Source of the DNA: Myxocyprinus asiaticus
Taxonomy: Eukaryota; Chordata; Actinopteri; Cypriniformes; Catostomidae
Direction: 5' to 3'
DNA: 64,000 nucleotides
Assembly (NCBI RefSeq): GCF_019703515.2
Contig: NC_059372.1
Span: 14,273,992 to 14,337,991 of the forward strand
Position 1 is the stretch's first letter. Every line of letters begins with the position of its first letter. Under the pieces are notes generated by a model, which was not told the origin of the DNA, did not search any database, and worked only from the letters and a program-made list of their open reading frames with translations. Made by a program: the position numbers and the translations under genes. Of this stretch, positions 33,048-44,606 are shown piece after piece.

Positions 33048-33900
33048 CTCTCGAAACTTTGCCCATTCAGAAGGAATAAAAGTGCTTAAGAGAGACAGAC
33101 AGAAATAGTTTGTGTGTGTAGAGTGGGTGAGAGAGACAGAGTGAGAGAGAGCGAGAGACAGAACAAGGGCAAGAAAAAGAAGCAAAGAGACTGCAACACA
33201 TGTTGCCATGTGCCCAGTCATAAGAGGCAAGAGTTCTCCCCTCTCCTGCTCTCCCCCTGCAGCCGCCGCCAGCTTGCCGAAACAAAAGCTTTTGTTTAGA
33301 TATTCAATCCAGCAGATGGGAGGAAGGACAGTAAATGAAAACAGCAAAGGGACTGGAGCTAGTGGACCATGATGGGATGTATACAAACTCAGAGGTAGTT
33401 CCTTTGGGAAGAGTAACGGTCTCTGAAAAATTATGCCACAAAGTTCCTGCACTGTGCGGCCCCTCCGTTACTGTGTCACATGGATCCATTGACTGAAAGC
33501 GTTAGTCATAGCCTCCAGGCTCTCTTGGGCCCAGCCTGCTTTTATTAAGATGTTAATGAAATTGCCTTCATGACACACTTCTATAGGACTGAATCCCTCA
33601 ACCATTCTTCAATGCCTCAATCTGTCTTCCGTGCGACGCACATTAGCGGCTTACGCACAACAGGTTCCTTACGCATTCACTGCTCAGTCATTGTGGTGCT
33701 GCTCTAAGACTCTATAATTCTCCCAGTATATAACCCTTTCTGCCAAATGCCATGCCATATTTAACAGCATGTACATAATCACTTTTTTCGACACTGCGTC
33801 TACAATCACTAAGTTTACACACACTTTAAAAGTCAGTTTTCAGTTGGACTAAAACAATACAGTAGTTAGTCTTTTGATGTCATGTAAATGCTTTTGTCCA
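33048..33900. other. Unassigned sequence with GA-rich tract
   Basis: A GA/CA-rich region (33090-33180) is followed by a GC-richer stretch (33230-33290, CTGCAGCCGCCGCCAGC) without a coherent ORF. No gene is supported. Confidence 0.35.
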
Positions 33901-33988
33901 TCTGAAATCTTACCAGTCCAATTTTTTGGGAAGGTGGACTAAGAGACCTAGATAATGTGATTTGTAGATTGGCTTCACCAAGCATGTA

Positions 33989-35618
33989 TAAGTTGTGCTC
34001 AAAAGTTTGCATACCCTGGCAGAAATTGTGAAATTTTGGCATTGATTTTGAAAATATGACTGATCATGCAAAAAAACAGACTTTTATTTAAGGATAGTGA
34101 TCATATGAAGCCATTTATTATCACATAGTCATTTGGCTCCTTTTTAAATCATAATGATAACAGAAATCACCCAAATGGCCCTGATCAAAAGTTGACATAC
34201 CCTTGAATGTTTGGCCTTGTTACAGACACACAAGGTGACACACACAGGTTTAAATGGCAATTAAAGGTTAATTTCCCACACCTGTGGCTTTTTAAATTGC
34301 AATTAGTGTCTGTGTATAAATAGTCAATGAGTTTGTTAGCTCTCACGTGGATGCACTGAGCAGGCTAGATACTGAGCCATGGGAAGCAGAAAAGAACGGT
34401 CAAAAGACCTGCGTAACAATGTAATGGAACTTTAAAAAGATGGAAAAGGATATATAAAGATATCCAAAGCCTTGAAAATGCCAGTCAGTACTGTTCAATC
34501 ACTTATTTAGAAGTGGAAAATTCAGGGATCTCTTGATACCAAGCCAAGGTCAGGTAGACCAAGAAAGATTTAAGCCAAAACTGCCAGAGAAATTGAAGGA
34601 TACAAAGAAAAACCCACAGGAAACCTCAGGAGAAATCCAGGCTGCTCTGGAAAAAGACAGTGTGGTTGTTTCAAGGAGCACAATATGACGATACTTGAAC
34701 AAAAATGAGCTGCATGGTCGAGTTGCCAGAAAGATGCCTTTACTGCACCAATGCCACAAAAAAGCCCAGTTACAATATGCCCGACAACACCTTGACGTGC
34801 CTCACAGCTTCTGGCACACTGTAATTTGGAGTGACGAGACTAAAATAGAGCTTTATGGTCACAACCATAAGCGCTATGTTTAGAGAGGGGTCAACAAGGC
34901 CTATAGTGAAAAGAATACCATCCCCACTGTGAAACATGGTGGTGGCTCACTGATGTTTTGGGGGTGTGTGAACTCTAAAGGCACAGAGAATCTTGTGAAA
35001 ATTGATGGCAAGATGAATGCAGCATGTTATCAGAAAATACTGGCAGACAATTTGCATTCTTCTGCACGAAAGCTGCGCATGGGACGCATTTAGACTTTCC
35101 AGCACGACAATGACCCTAAGCACAAGGCCAAGTTGACCCTCCAGTGGTTACAGCAGAAAAAGGTGAAGGTTCTGGAGTGGTCATCACAGTCTCCTGACCT
35201 TAATTTCATCAAGCCACTCTGGGGATATCTCAAACTTGCGGTTCATGCAAGACGACCAAAGACTTTGCATGACCTGGAGGCATTTTGCCAAGACGAATGG
35301 GCAGCTATACCACCTGCAAGAATTTGGGGCCTCATTGACAACTATTACAAAAGACTGCACGCTGTCATTGATGCTAAAGGGGGCAATACACAGTATTAAG
35401 AACTAAGGGTATGCAGACTTTTGAACAGGGGTCATTTCATTTTTTTCTTTGTTGCCATGTTTTGTTTTATGATTGTGCCATTCTGTTATAACCTACAGTT
35501 GAATATGAATCCCATAAGAAATAAAAGAAATGTGTTTTGTCTCCTCACTCGTGTTTTTTTAAAAATGGTACATATATTACCAATTCTCCAAGGGTATGCA
35601 AACTTTTGAGCACAACTG
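33989..35618 (+). mobile_element. Tc1-like transposon A
   Basis: Terminal inverted repeats share 27 identical bases (33991-34017, AGTTGTGCTCAAAAGTTTGC + ATACCCT; mirrored at 35591-35617). TA dinucleotides at 33987-33988 and 35619-35620 mark the target. The 1.63-kb length and one transposase gene fit the Tc1 family. The transposase is broken (see next entry). Confidence 0.92.
34379..35399 (+). pseudogene. Tc1-like transposase pseudogene (element A)
   Basis: The transposase would bind the terminal repeats and cut and paste the element into TA sites. From ATG 34379 the text starts MGSRKERSKDLRNNVM, then the helix-turn-helix region (ISKALKMPVSTVQSLI) and GRPRK hinge are legible but crossed by several stops. 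The catalytic core shows VIWSDETKIELYG (first Asp), GGGSLMFWGCV and FQHDNDPKHKAK (second Asp). The third acidic residue is lost: SPDLNFIKPLW has Lys (35211-35213) where Glu is usual. More stops fall after HNHKRYV (about 34881) and near 35093. It ends GGNTQY at 35399. Confidence 0.9.
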
Positions 35619-35639
35619 TAAGTTAATTGGACCACAATT

Positions 35640-36010
35640 GGCCTTGGCATTGTGCATGCACCAGGGTCAGAAATGAACAGGGCTTGGGGCAAAAATGTAA
35701 TCAAAATGTCAAAAATGCCCCTAAAATTAAATAGAAGGAACGAAAAATGTCCCCGTAATGAATTATTCTATTTCTTATTTTTAACATCTGGTTTCTTAAT
35801 TCTGTTCTGGACCTAGTCATCCACATTATGGCATAAAATGAGTTGATGTTGATTCAAATTTAAAAGAAACAGCTTTTTCAATTTTCAGATTGAAAATGTT
35901 ACATAAATGTTACATAAATGCACAACACAGTATAATTTAGTATGGTCAGAAAAAAAATATGCCCTCCTAAATGTAAAAAATCCCCCAGAAAAGTACATTT
36001 CTGAAACTTG
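35640..36010. repeat. Possible repeat with CAGGGTCAGAAATGAAC end
   Basis: CAGGGTCAGAAATGAACAGG near 35661 and TTTCTGAAACTTG near 35998 could be diverged inverted ends of a small element. The similarity is weak on the right side. Confidence 0.3.
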
Positions 36011-36310
36011 CGTTTACACCGAAAGACAGAGGTGATGCGCTATATGTATACTGGCACTTCCTCTACAACACTACAATGTAATGTAATGTAATTTTTGCAA
36101 AGTCGGACTAACAGACCTAAATAATGTGATTGTAGCTCGGCTTCATCCAGCATGTCTATACATTAATCAGACCTCAATTAGCCTTGGTGTTTAGCATGAT
36201 TTTCGAAAGACAGAGGTGATGTGCAATGTGTATAACTGCGCTTCCTTAGCTGATGTCCTTCAAATATTTGGCTAAACAAGTGTCATGTATACTTGGACTG
36301 ACAGATAAGG

Positions 36311-36900
36311 ACTGTAGCTCGACTATGCAAAATCCTGTTATAGCTCTATTGTAACTGTGCAGTAAACATTAGTAAACGCTAGCTCTACGTCAACATGAGG
36401 TTCATACATTAAATATTAAAAAAGGCTAATGCTGATTTTCTAAAAGGCATTATAAATGAGGCATGGAATGCTTACGCATGCCTTTTGTGTTTTACACAAG
36501 CCACTAATGATTTTTCCCCTTAACCACAACCCGCCATGTTGTGTTTGCTAAACCCTTACTCAAGACTCTGCCGCAGACATGCTAATCTAAAAGAGATGGT
36601 AAATAACTAGTAGTTTTTCTACAAGCCTTGAGTTGTGTTTTGTAAAACCACCCGAAATCCTCCTTGTCACTGTTGGAATTATTATTTACTCTCTCGCGTA
36701 TTGGAATACACTAAGTTACTTTTATTGACAAGTGTCAGTTAAATGGCAATTAACTGCCTAATTTTGTTATTTGATAGGCTGTGTCTTTTCAGAAAAGATG
36801 TTAACCTGGCTGTCAGCATTAAATATAATTAATAAATATGCTTGTATAACACTATAAAACCAGCTATATCATGCAATAAGAGATAATTATGTTATTGCTG
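36311..36900. other. Unassigned non-coding sequence
   Basis: AT-rich with no gene or repeat end recognised. Confidence 0.3.
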
Positions 36901-36942
36901 ACAGAATGATGACAGAATTTTCATTTTTGGTGAACTATCCCT
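36901..36942. mobile_element. Foldback element, right-end fragment (copy 6)
   Basis: Only the right terminus remains: ATGATGACAGAATTTTCATT, then TGGTGAACTATCCCT and TTAA at 36943-36946. Confidence 0.8.
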
Positions 36943-36946
36943 TTAA

Positions 36947-37629
36947 GCTGTTGAAACACTGCCGTCATTTCAAAGCTGCATGAATAAATGATTGAATGTT
37001 TTTCTGATTCTCTGTTTTCCCCAAGATCCCCTTCTTACTTGATTCAAGAGCAGGGCGAATACAAATCACACCTTTTCCAGCTCCTCAACTGTGTGCTGGG
37101 GAGAATGATTCTTTTGTTGTGGGAACATAATTGCTTTTAACCTCGTTTTACCTGGCTGAGATTTTGGCTGCAGGCTTATGCATGTAGACTGATGTGAAGC
37201 CACCTGCATCCATGCTGTCTGCTTTGTTACAATTCTCAAGTCAGCCATGGCCTTATCAGCAGAGATAGCTCCTCTTTCCTGTCAGGAGACAGACGCCTTA
37301 ACACATCTTCTCTGCCCTGGCTGGGAAAAAGCTCAGATAAGCCTCCTAAATTCATTCCTGAGCCTGATAGCAAACAGGGCTCCTCAGAAAAGAGAGAGAG
37401 GGAGAGAAGGAAAATCAAGAAGAGAAACTCCAAAACAAACTGAAAGTTAAGATGAAACTCATAACTTTCAAAGTTAAAAATATGCCATCTTGATACCACC
37501 ATCCCTGATCTTCTCTGGTGTGTGCAAGCACATGCACAGAAGGCTAGGCTGGTGCCAGGAGTATTGGACTCGCTCCTTTGAAAACAAGAATTGTCCATAC
37601 TTAGAATTTGAACAGAGGGTCATACTGAA
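36947..37629. other. Unassigned non-coding sequence
   Basis: A short GA-rich stretch (37391-37425) is the only low-complexity feature. The 120-codon minus-strand frame (37236-37598) carries no motif that I recognise. Confidence 0.35.
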
Positions 37630-37847
37630 GTCATACTTTTTATTTACTCACCCTCATGTTGTTTCAAACAGGTATGACTGACATTATTCTGTGGAACATG
37701 GAAGGAGATATAAGGCAGAATTGTAGCCAGAATGGTCACCATTTACTCTCATTGTTTGGAGGAAGAGGCAAAGAAAGTTAATGCTGACTGAGGCTCTGTA
37801 CTGTAAATAAAAGAATTTAAATTTTTGGATGAACTGCCACTTTAGGT
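37630..37847. mobile_element. Foldback element, copy 7
   Basis: The left TTTATTTACTCACCCTCATG and right TTTTTGGATGAACTGCCACT are diverged versions of the family ends. The interior arms are shorter than in copy 1. Confidence 0.75.
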
Positions 37848-37974
37848 ATGATTCCTTCTATCAGTTAGCTAAACTTGATACTAGCATATTTTCTTTATGG
37901 TATTACAGTAAAAATAAAAAATAAATGCTCTTTCAAAAAAAGGACTGAGATTGTACTGAATGATTATTTACTCC

Positions 37975-38095
37975 TGTTACTCCTGGGTACTTCAAATAAT
38001 ACCATGATACTACCATGGTACTTCACCAAAAACATGGTATTACTATGGTATCATGTCCAAAAAACACGGTAATACCACAGTACTTTCTTGAAAAT
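37975..38095. repeat. Short palindromic TACCATGGTA-rich repeat
   Basis: Words such as ACTACCATGGTACTTC, ACATGGTATTACTATGGTA and ACACGGTAATACCACAGTA recur, often self-complementary. This is a familiar small fish repeat. No gene. Confidence 0.55.
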
Positions 38096-38099
38096 CTTT

Positions 38100-39217
38100 G
38101 TTAGCATGGCGTACAAGAAAACGCTACAACAGAGATGTCATGACTCCTGCTGTTTCAAACCTCAACAACATCATCTCCTGTCAGTTTTCCATGTTTGCAT
38201 TTGTAAAGGCAGAATAACAACAAACGTAAGTGTTTGGCTTTTGAATTACACCACAAGAAATAAATAATCAAATATTGACATCATGTATAATTCACAGATC
38301 AACAGCAATGTAGGTCAACAATGTTTCTTTACTTTTGTGTTTAAGGTAGCGACTGTCGAATCAGGGTATATAAAACAATTATCCCAAGTGTGACAGCACA
38401 GAGAGCCTCTGCAGAGGACGGCAGATCCCTGTGTTGTCCGCCGAGATGTTAATTAAATATGACTGTGCTGAAGCTACTGCCTGCCGATGGGGGTGGGGAG
38501 GGATAGTGAGAGAGAGAAGGAGGGAGGGATAACGGATGAGGGGCTTGGGCAGGTTCTCTGTGAATGAATAGTGACTCGAGTATGCATCTGTAGCAGTTTA
38601 GGATTATGGGTTAATACTGTTAAATGCCTGTCACGCAAGAAGTGAAACCGTGGGATCTGTGACAACTCTGTCACTGTGATGTAATGGTGTCAGCTGTGCT
38701 TTTGTGCTGATCTGAGATCAGCTTTTATTAACAGTTCATATCAGGACTTCTGAAAGCTTAGTAGATCACAGGTTAGCATAATGTACTCCAACTGTAAAGT
38801 CATCATAAAATCAAAATTGACCCTATTTTGTTTCTTAGTTGACATTCCTGGCCTTATTCATCAGTGCGTGTTATTACAAATACAAAAATGTTTGTCTTTG
38901 TAATCCTTAATCATCAAAATGAAGTAGCTAGTTGCTCAGCCTCTAAAATATCTTTCCTTTTCGGTTCACATCTCCAAGGCCATTCTAAAGGCAAGAGTAT
39001 GCTTTTTTCTTTTCGCGTGCCGTTACGTCTTGTGCACGGTCGAGAACTCTAGCCTTTCAAAGTATACTCTTTTGACCTATCTAGAGACGTGCAAAACTAC
39101 CAATTGTAATAATCAATAAGTCAGTCAGTTGTTTGAGCGACTAGTCGACAAGTCAGTGTTAAGGATAATAATGTATCATTTGGCTCTGTTATGTTCACGT
39201 GACTCTGATCAAACACC
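38100..39217. other. Unassigned non-coding sequence
   Basis: Includes a short GA/GGGA-rich stretch (38503-38530). No supportable gene. Confidence 0.35.
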
Positions 39218-39535
39218 TTTTAGAGCAGGGCTACTCAACTTCATTGACAAATGGGCCAGATGGAAAAGATCTTCAGGGCATGTGGGCCAAGCCAGGATAT
39301 TTTGTTATCGAAAAGCTTCTATCTACAGATATTGTGTTATAGCAGGCCTATAAAATTACTATATAAATAAAACATTTGTGTTTTATAGCTTTTATTTTTA
39401 TTTTTTATCATTAGAAATATTTTCACCTAGCAGGAAATTCTGGGGAACTTGAGAAAAAAAAAAAAAAAAAAAATCAAAATTGGTCCATTACAGAAAGAGT
39501 AAATCAGACTGATACTAAAAACTTTTGACTTTTCA

Positions 39536-41205
39536 CTAGAGCCTGACCGATATGGGATTTTTGAGTCCGATACCGATTTTAGAGGGGGAAAATTCACTGA
39601 TTACCGATATGGTGGCTGATATAGTTAATTTTTGAGCTGGAATGAAAACAGACCTTCTCTACATGGATTGTTCACCGATTTTGCACCGATATGACTATGC
39701 AAAGGTACTCAGAAGGCTGCTTTCTTAAACAAATATTTTTATCAAAGAATATTTGACATTATTATTATATATTGTCATCAAATTCTAGAAATGAACACTG
39801 AGAAAATAAAGAATAAATAAAAATACAATATATAGCTTAAAAAAACATCAGTACTGTATGTTCAGTATCAGTCAGTTGCTGACCATTTAAATAAAGAATA
39901 AATAAAAATACAATAAATAGCTAAATAAACATCAGTACTGTTTAGTATCAGTCAAATGCTGACTATTAAAATAAAGAATAAATAAAAATTAAATAAATAG
40001 CTAAATAACCATCAGTACTGTTTAGTATCAGTCAAATGCTGACCATTAAAATAAAGAATAAATAAAAATAAAATAAATAGCTAAATAAACATCAGTACTG
40101 TATGTTTAGTATCAGTCAAATGCTGACCATTAAAATAAAGAATAAATAAAAATAAAATAAATAGCTAAATAAACATCAGTACTGTACGTTTAGTATCAGT
40201 CAAATGCTGACCATTAAAATAAAGAATAAATAAAAATAAAATAAATAGCTAAATAAACATCAGTATTACTGTTTAGTATCAGTCAAATGCTGACTAATTT
40301 AATACTGCCAGTCAATAATTGGCAGGTTATAAAACAAGAAGCATTTACACCTGCCGAGATAAGAGATAAACAGCGGCAGCGGTGTTACACCGCATTCTGC
40401 TATACATGTTTAGGGGAAACTTTCAACGGTGGAAAACCAGACTTCTAAATATTACATTTTATAAATGCAATGACTGGAATTGTTCGGTTGAAGGGGGTAC
40501 CAAACTGTGAATCCTTAACAAAACAGTTTGGTGAATACATGTTTACACATTAGTTTCCACTCAGCTGACAAGCAATGAAAGTAGCTACATGGTTAGCTAG
40601 TTAGCTATAAGCTCGTTGTCACGGAGAGTAAAAGATGGACCAGCATTGCGTCTCACCAACTAGGTAACAGCATAGCGTGAAATCAACACTCAACAGACAC
40701 AATCCACCACCACACTGTTGTCTGATGAGCTGCAAAAAGACGCTCTGATGCTTACCTTTCAACATGCTACATTACTTACTGCACTGACAAACTATAGCTG
40801 GCTAACAGCAAACAGACATGAGTGACATGGTTGTCAGGGACAGGGTTAACGTTATATTAGTTATATTGAAAAGGGAAAATGATGGAGTCCTTGTTTATTA
40901 ACTTTCCAGTATGTAATTCACAAACTAGTTAGCAACTTACCGCAAAGACACCTCTCAACTCCACACCGCTTAACTCCGCCCTGTCTGCAGAGCCACCGTC
41001 AGCTCAGATCTGTATACAATGGAGTCAGAGCACACTCTGCTGGACAAACTACGTAATGACACCAATTCTAAAGCATTGTTTTCTGCATTATATGTTCTGA
41101 AAAAAGCTTTCATATCTGCGCATATCAGTAAAATATCGCCGATATCAATATATCAGTGAAAGGCTAATATTGGCCAATAATATCGGCCGACCGAATGAAT
41201 GAATA
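39536..41205. mobile_element. Nested element with CCGATAT-rich ends
   Basis: The left end CTAGAGCCTGACCGATATGG is rich in CCGATA words; the right end reads ATCGCCGATATCAATATATC and ATAATATCGGCCGACCG. Possible duplications ACTTTTCA (left) and ACTTTTCT (right) surround it. The GAGCCTGACCGATAT end is a known type in vertebrate hAT elements. The interior holds a tandem repeat (39806-40305) and a G+C-richer right half but no transposase. Confidence 0.6.
39806..40305. repeat. Minisatellite, six units of 80-85 bp
   Basis: ATAAAGAATAAATAAAAAT begins units at 39806, 39891, 39971, 40051, 40135 and 40219. Each also carries AACATCAGTACTGT, TTAGTATCAGTCAAATGCTG and ACCATT or ACTATT. Units of 84 bp differ from those of 80 bp by an extra TATG or TACG after CAGTACTG. 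Very high similarity among the last four units indicates recent amplification. Confidence 0.92.
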
Positions 41206-41784
41206 GAACTTTTCTGTTGCTCCGAACTCACGTTTTGTCAGTCATTCATGATTTTACGTCTTTAATCTTCCCTTTCCGTTAAAATGATGGATAATGATTA
41301 TTTGTAGCGCAACCTCTAAAAGCGTCTAAAAATGCGGAGCACAGGCACGAGATACTTTAAAAACATCAAGACAGGGCACGAAGTCTGTTCAGTGCATTTT
41401 TGCATAGGAAAACAATTGAAAAACAGCGTGAACAGACACAAAACGTGTTCAATGTAAACAGCCCCCTAGACAATTGACAGCCTCATGCAGGCCACTGAAA
41501 ATTTCAAATGGGCCGGATTTGGCTGAGGGCCGCCAGTTGAATAGGCCTGTTTAGAGGAATATAAGGTTGCTAAGCACAATACTTCAACATGGTGACTACA
41601 GATATTCAACAAAAAAATTGGCTCAATAACTATAACATCTTATTGCACAAAACTATCAGAATAAGAAAAGTAGGAAAAAAGCACAACAGCAGAGAATGAC
41701 ACACTAAAATGTAACAGGAGTGCTTCAGGGCGATCCTCGCTACACATTCAAAAGTGCAGAACTGCAAGATAATATTGCAGGTAC

Positions 41785-43275
41785 ATATCTTAAACATCCT
41801 CTCACTTTCAACTGCTTTTATTTTCAGCAAACTTAACATGTGTAAATATTTGTATGAACATAAAAAGTTTCAACAACTAAGACATAAACTGAACATGTTT
41901 CACAGACATGTGACTAACAGAAATGGAATAATGTGTCCCTGAACAAAGGGGGAGTCAAAATCAAAAGTAACAATCAGTATCTGGTGTGGCCACTAGCTGC
42001 ATTAAGTACTGCAATGCATCTCCTCCTCATGGACTGCACCAGATTTGCCAGTTCTTGCTGTAAGACGTTACCCCACTCTTCCACCACAGCACTTGCAAGT
42101 TCCCGGACATTTCTGGGGGGAATGGCCCTAGCCCTCACCCTTCGATCCAACAGGTCCCAGACGTGCTCAATAAGATTGAGATCCGGGCTCTTCGCTGGCC
42201 ATGGCAGAACATTGACATTCCTGTCTTGCAGGAAATCATGCACAGAACGAGCAGTATGGCTGGTGGCATCGTCATGCTGGAGGGTCATGTTGGGATGAGC
42301 CTGCAGGAAGGGTACCACATGAGGGAGGAGGATGTCTTCCCTGTAACGCACAGCGTTGAGATTGCCTGCAATGACAACAAGCTCAGTCCGATGATGCTGT
42401 GACACACCGCCCCAGACCATGACGGACCATCCACCTCCAAATCGATCCCGCTCCAGAGTACAAGCCTCGGTGTAACGCTCATTCCTTCGACGATAAACGC
42501 GAGTCCGAACATCACCCCTGGTGAGACAAAACCGCGACTTGTCAGTGAAGAGCACTTTTCCCAGTCCTGTCTGGTCCAGCGAAGGTGGGTTTGTGCCCAT
42601 AGGCGAAGTTGTTGCCGGTGATGTCTGATAAGGACCTGCCTTACAACAGGCCTATAAACCCTCAGTCCAGCCTCTCTCAGCCTATTGCAGACAGTCTGAG
42701 CACTGATGGAGGGATTGTGCATTCCTGGTGTAACTCGGGCAGTTGTTGTTGCCATCCTGTACCTGTCCCGCAGGTGTGATATTCGGATATACCGATCCTG
42801 TGCAGGTGTTGTTACAAGTGGTCTGCCACTACGAGGATGATCAGCTGTCCTTCCTGTCTCCCTGTAGCGCTGTCTTAGGCGTCTCACAGTACAGACATTG
42901 CAATTTATTGCCTGGCCACATCTGCAGTCCTCATGCCTCCATGCAGCATGCCTAAGGCATGTTCACGCAGATGAGCAAGGACCCTGGGCATCTTTCTTTT
43001 GGTGTTTTTCAGAGTCAGTAGAAAGGTCTGTTTAGTGTCCTACGTTTTTATAACTGTGACCTTAATTGCCTACTGTCTGTAAGCTGTTAGTGTCTTAACC
43101 ACCGTTCCACAGGTGCATGTTCATTAATTGTTTATGGTTCATTGAACAAGCATGGAAATCATTGTTTAGACCCTTTACAATAAAGATCTGTAAAGTTATT
43201 TGGATGTTTACAAAATTATCTTTAAAATACAGTGTCCTGAAAAAGGGACGTTTCTTTTTTTTTTTGCTGAGTTTA
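41785..43275 (-). mobile_element. Tc1-like transposon B
   Basis: The minus-strand 5' terminus is at 43275 (TAAACTCAGCAAAAAAAAAA, then GAAACGTCCC). Expected 3' text (GCTGAAAATAAAAGCAGTTG, AGTGAGAGGATG) leads to a degraded left terminus near 41785, where the counterpart of the terminal repeat is no longer recognisable as a clean inverted copy. One transposase gene lies inside. I recognise the family as a widespread fish and amphibian Tc1 lineage. Confidence 0.88.
41974..42991 (-). pseudogene. Tc1-like transposase pseudogene (element B)
   Basis: Starts on the minus strand at ATG 42991 (MPRVLAHLREHALGML), loses frame near 42920, continues as RRLRQRYRETGRTADHPRSG (paired-like helix-turn-helix and linker) to about 42560, then shifts again into the frame that ends at 41974 (GHTRY). 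Catalytic motifs are legible: LFTDKSRFCL (first Asp), GGGVSQHHRTELV region, LQHDDATSHTARS (second Asp), SPDLNLIEHVWDLL (Glu). The DDE triad is therefore retained and the damage seen is two single-base-scale frameshifts. No full-length protein can be produced. Confidence 0.9.
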
Positions 43276-44600
43276 GTTCACGACGTCAAGCACTTTAAAC
43301 CTTTTTTACTGCAACTATTTATTCAAGCAGTGTCAGACAGAATCATCGAAATACTTTAATCTCTTCACAAAACCTCACAAATACGGGAATATTACTCACA
43401 GCAGAGGATTTAACTTCTGACAGTGAACGTCTTGAAATGTATTTTTAATGTGACATTTTGCTGGGACAACAGCGCATAAAAAGAATAAGCCTAAAGCATA
43501 AAAGAGACGAAACTTCTTGCAGAGGGTTTCTGTGCTAACTATTATTCACTGTTAAGCACAGTAAGCTGTCATCATGCATAAAAACTATCTAAGAAGTTGT
43601 GTCTCAATTCCTTTGAGAATTGTGTCTCCCATTAAAACCACCACCACTAAAAATGAATTTGAGGAGGTGGGACTTTCTGTTTGTCCAACTAATGGGAGAT
43701 GGGGGAGTGTTTGGGGAAACCTTTATGGAAACAACCATTATTTGTGCAACTCGGTTTGGTAACGCTAGTGGTGCAGAAATTACACTCTACAGTGACTTCA
43801 TAGAGTGAGAGAACAATGTAGAGAATCTGCTCATTTTGTAGAAATATTCTCATTTCCAAAAGCTCTTGGAAGCTTTTAGTTTGAATTGTTTATCAAGTTT
43901 TTGGCTCTGACCCAAGGCATCTCAGCTACATCCGATAATGTTTAGAAACCGAAGTTTGCCCCAGGCAAGAGTTCAGAGGTGAACCGAGCTAAACCACCCA
44001 CCTCATATGCTTATTGCATTGGCCCCACTTCAACTGTTTTGAAAATACTTCAGTTATGTAACAGACTCAATATGGCAGAGCTGTTGTTCCTGGAGGCAAT
44101 ACATTTTTCATTATCTTTGCCTGTCATTATCATGTATCGGAAAACAAAACTGTCAATTAATGGCTTTGTTGAAGAATTTTGTCAAGTGTGCAGGAAAACA
44201 GTATTGTTTGAAAAACTGAATAAAATATTTATTTATATTAAATTGTTTGTTTGTTTACTCATTTCGTCTTCCTGACAATTAACAGCTTGTAGCAGAGCTT
44301 ATAGTTTTCCACTCTTCCCAAACCCTCCCTTTATTTAAATTATCCCTCCCTCGTTCCTCTGTTCTTTATTTTGTTTGCTCAGTAGGGTGGAGGAAAGAAG
44401 TTTTTGTGGCTTCAAGCAAACATATGTTTGTGTATTGTGTGTGGCTGGGTGAGGTTTATGCATGTTTGTGTATGTTGGCACTGCAGTGCGGATATAAACA
44501 TGCCCTCATCTGCCAAGCCTTGTCTGGGATGTTGCATCACCCAATGATCTTTGGAGGACTTTGCAGATGCCCAGTGTGTCTGCATTAATGGCCAGAGACA
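43276..44600. other. Unassigned non-coding sequence
   Basis: No gene or repeat end recognised. The 98-codon frame at 43979-44275 has no known motif. Confidence 0.35.
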
Positions 44601-44606
44601 CACATA

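Larger units (their letters stand above)
33901..36310. repeat. Repeat whose copy at 33935-35660 was split by Tc1-like element A
   Basis: Text around the Tc1 (GACTAAGAGACCTAGATAAT, GGCTTCACCAAGCATGTA; then TTAATTGGACCACAATTGGC) corresponds to uninterrupted text at about 36108-36190 (GACTAACAGACCTAAATAAT, GGCTTCATCCAGCATGT, TTAATCAGACCTCAATTAGC). The two are diverged direct repeats about 0.5 kb apart when the transposon is removed. Each is followed by GAAAGACAGAGGTGATG-like text (36020 and 36204). Confidence 0.65.
39226..41549. mobile_element. hAT-like element containing a second element
   Basis: The left end CAGGGCTACTCAACT and the right end AGTTGAATAGGCCTG are inverted repeats. Flanks TTTTAGAG (39218-39225) and TTTAGAGG (41550-41557) share TTTAGAG, consistent with an 8-bp duplication that lost one T. 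Inner text AATGGGCC and GGGCCGGATTTGGCTGAGGG is typical of this fish hAT group. No transposase is present; most of the interior is occupied by a nested element. An A-run lies at 39454-39473. Confidence 0.75.
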
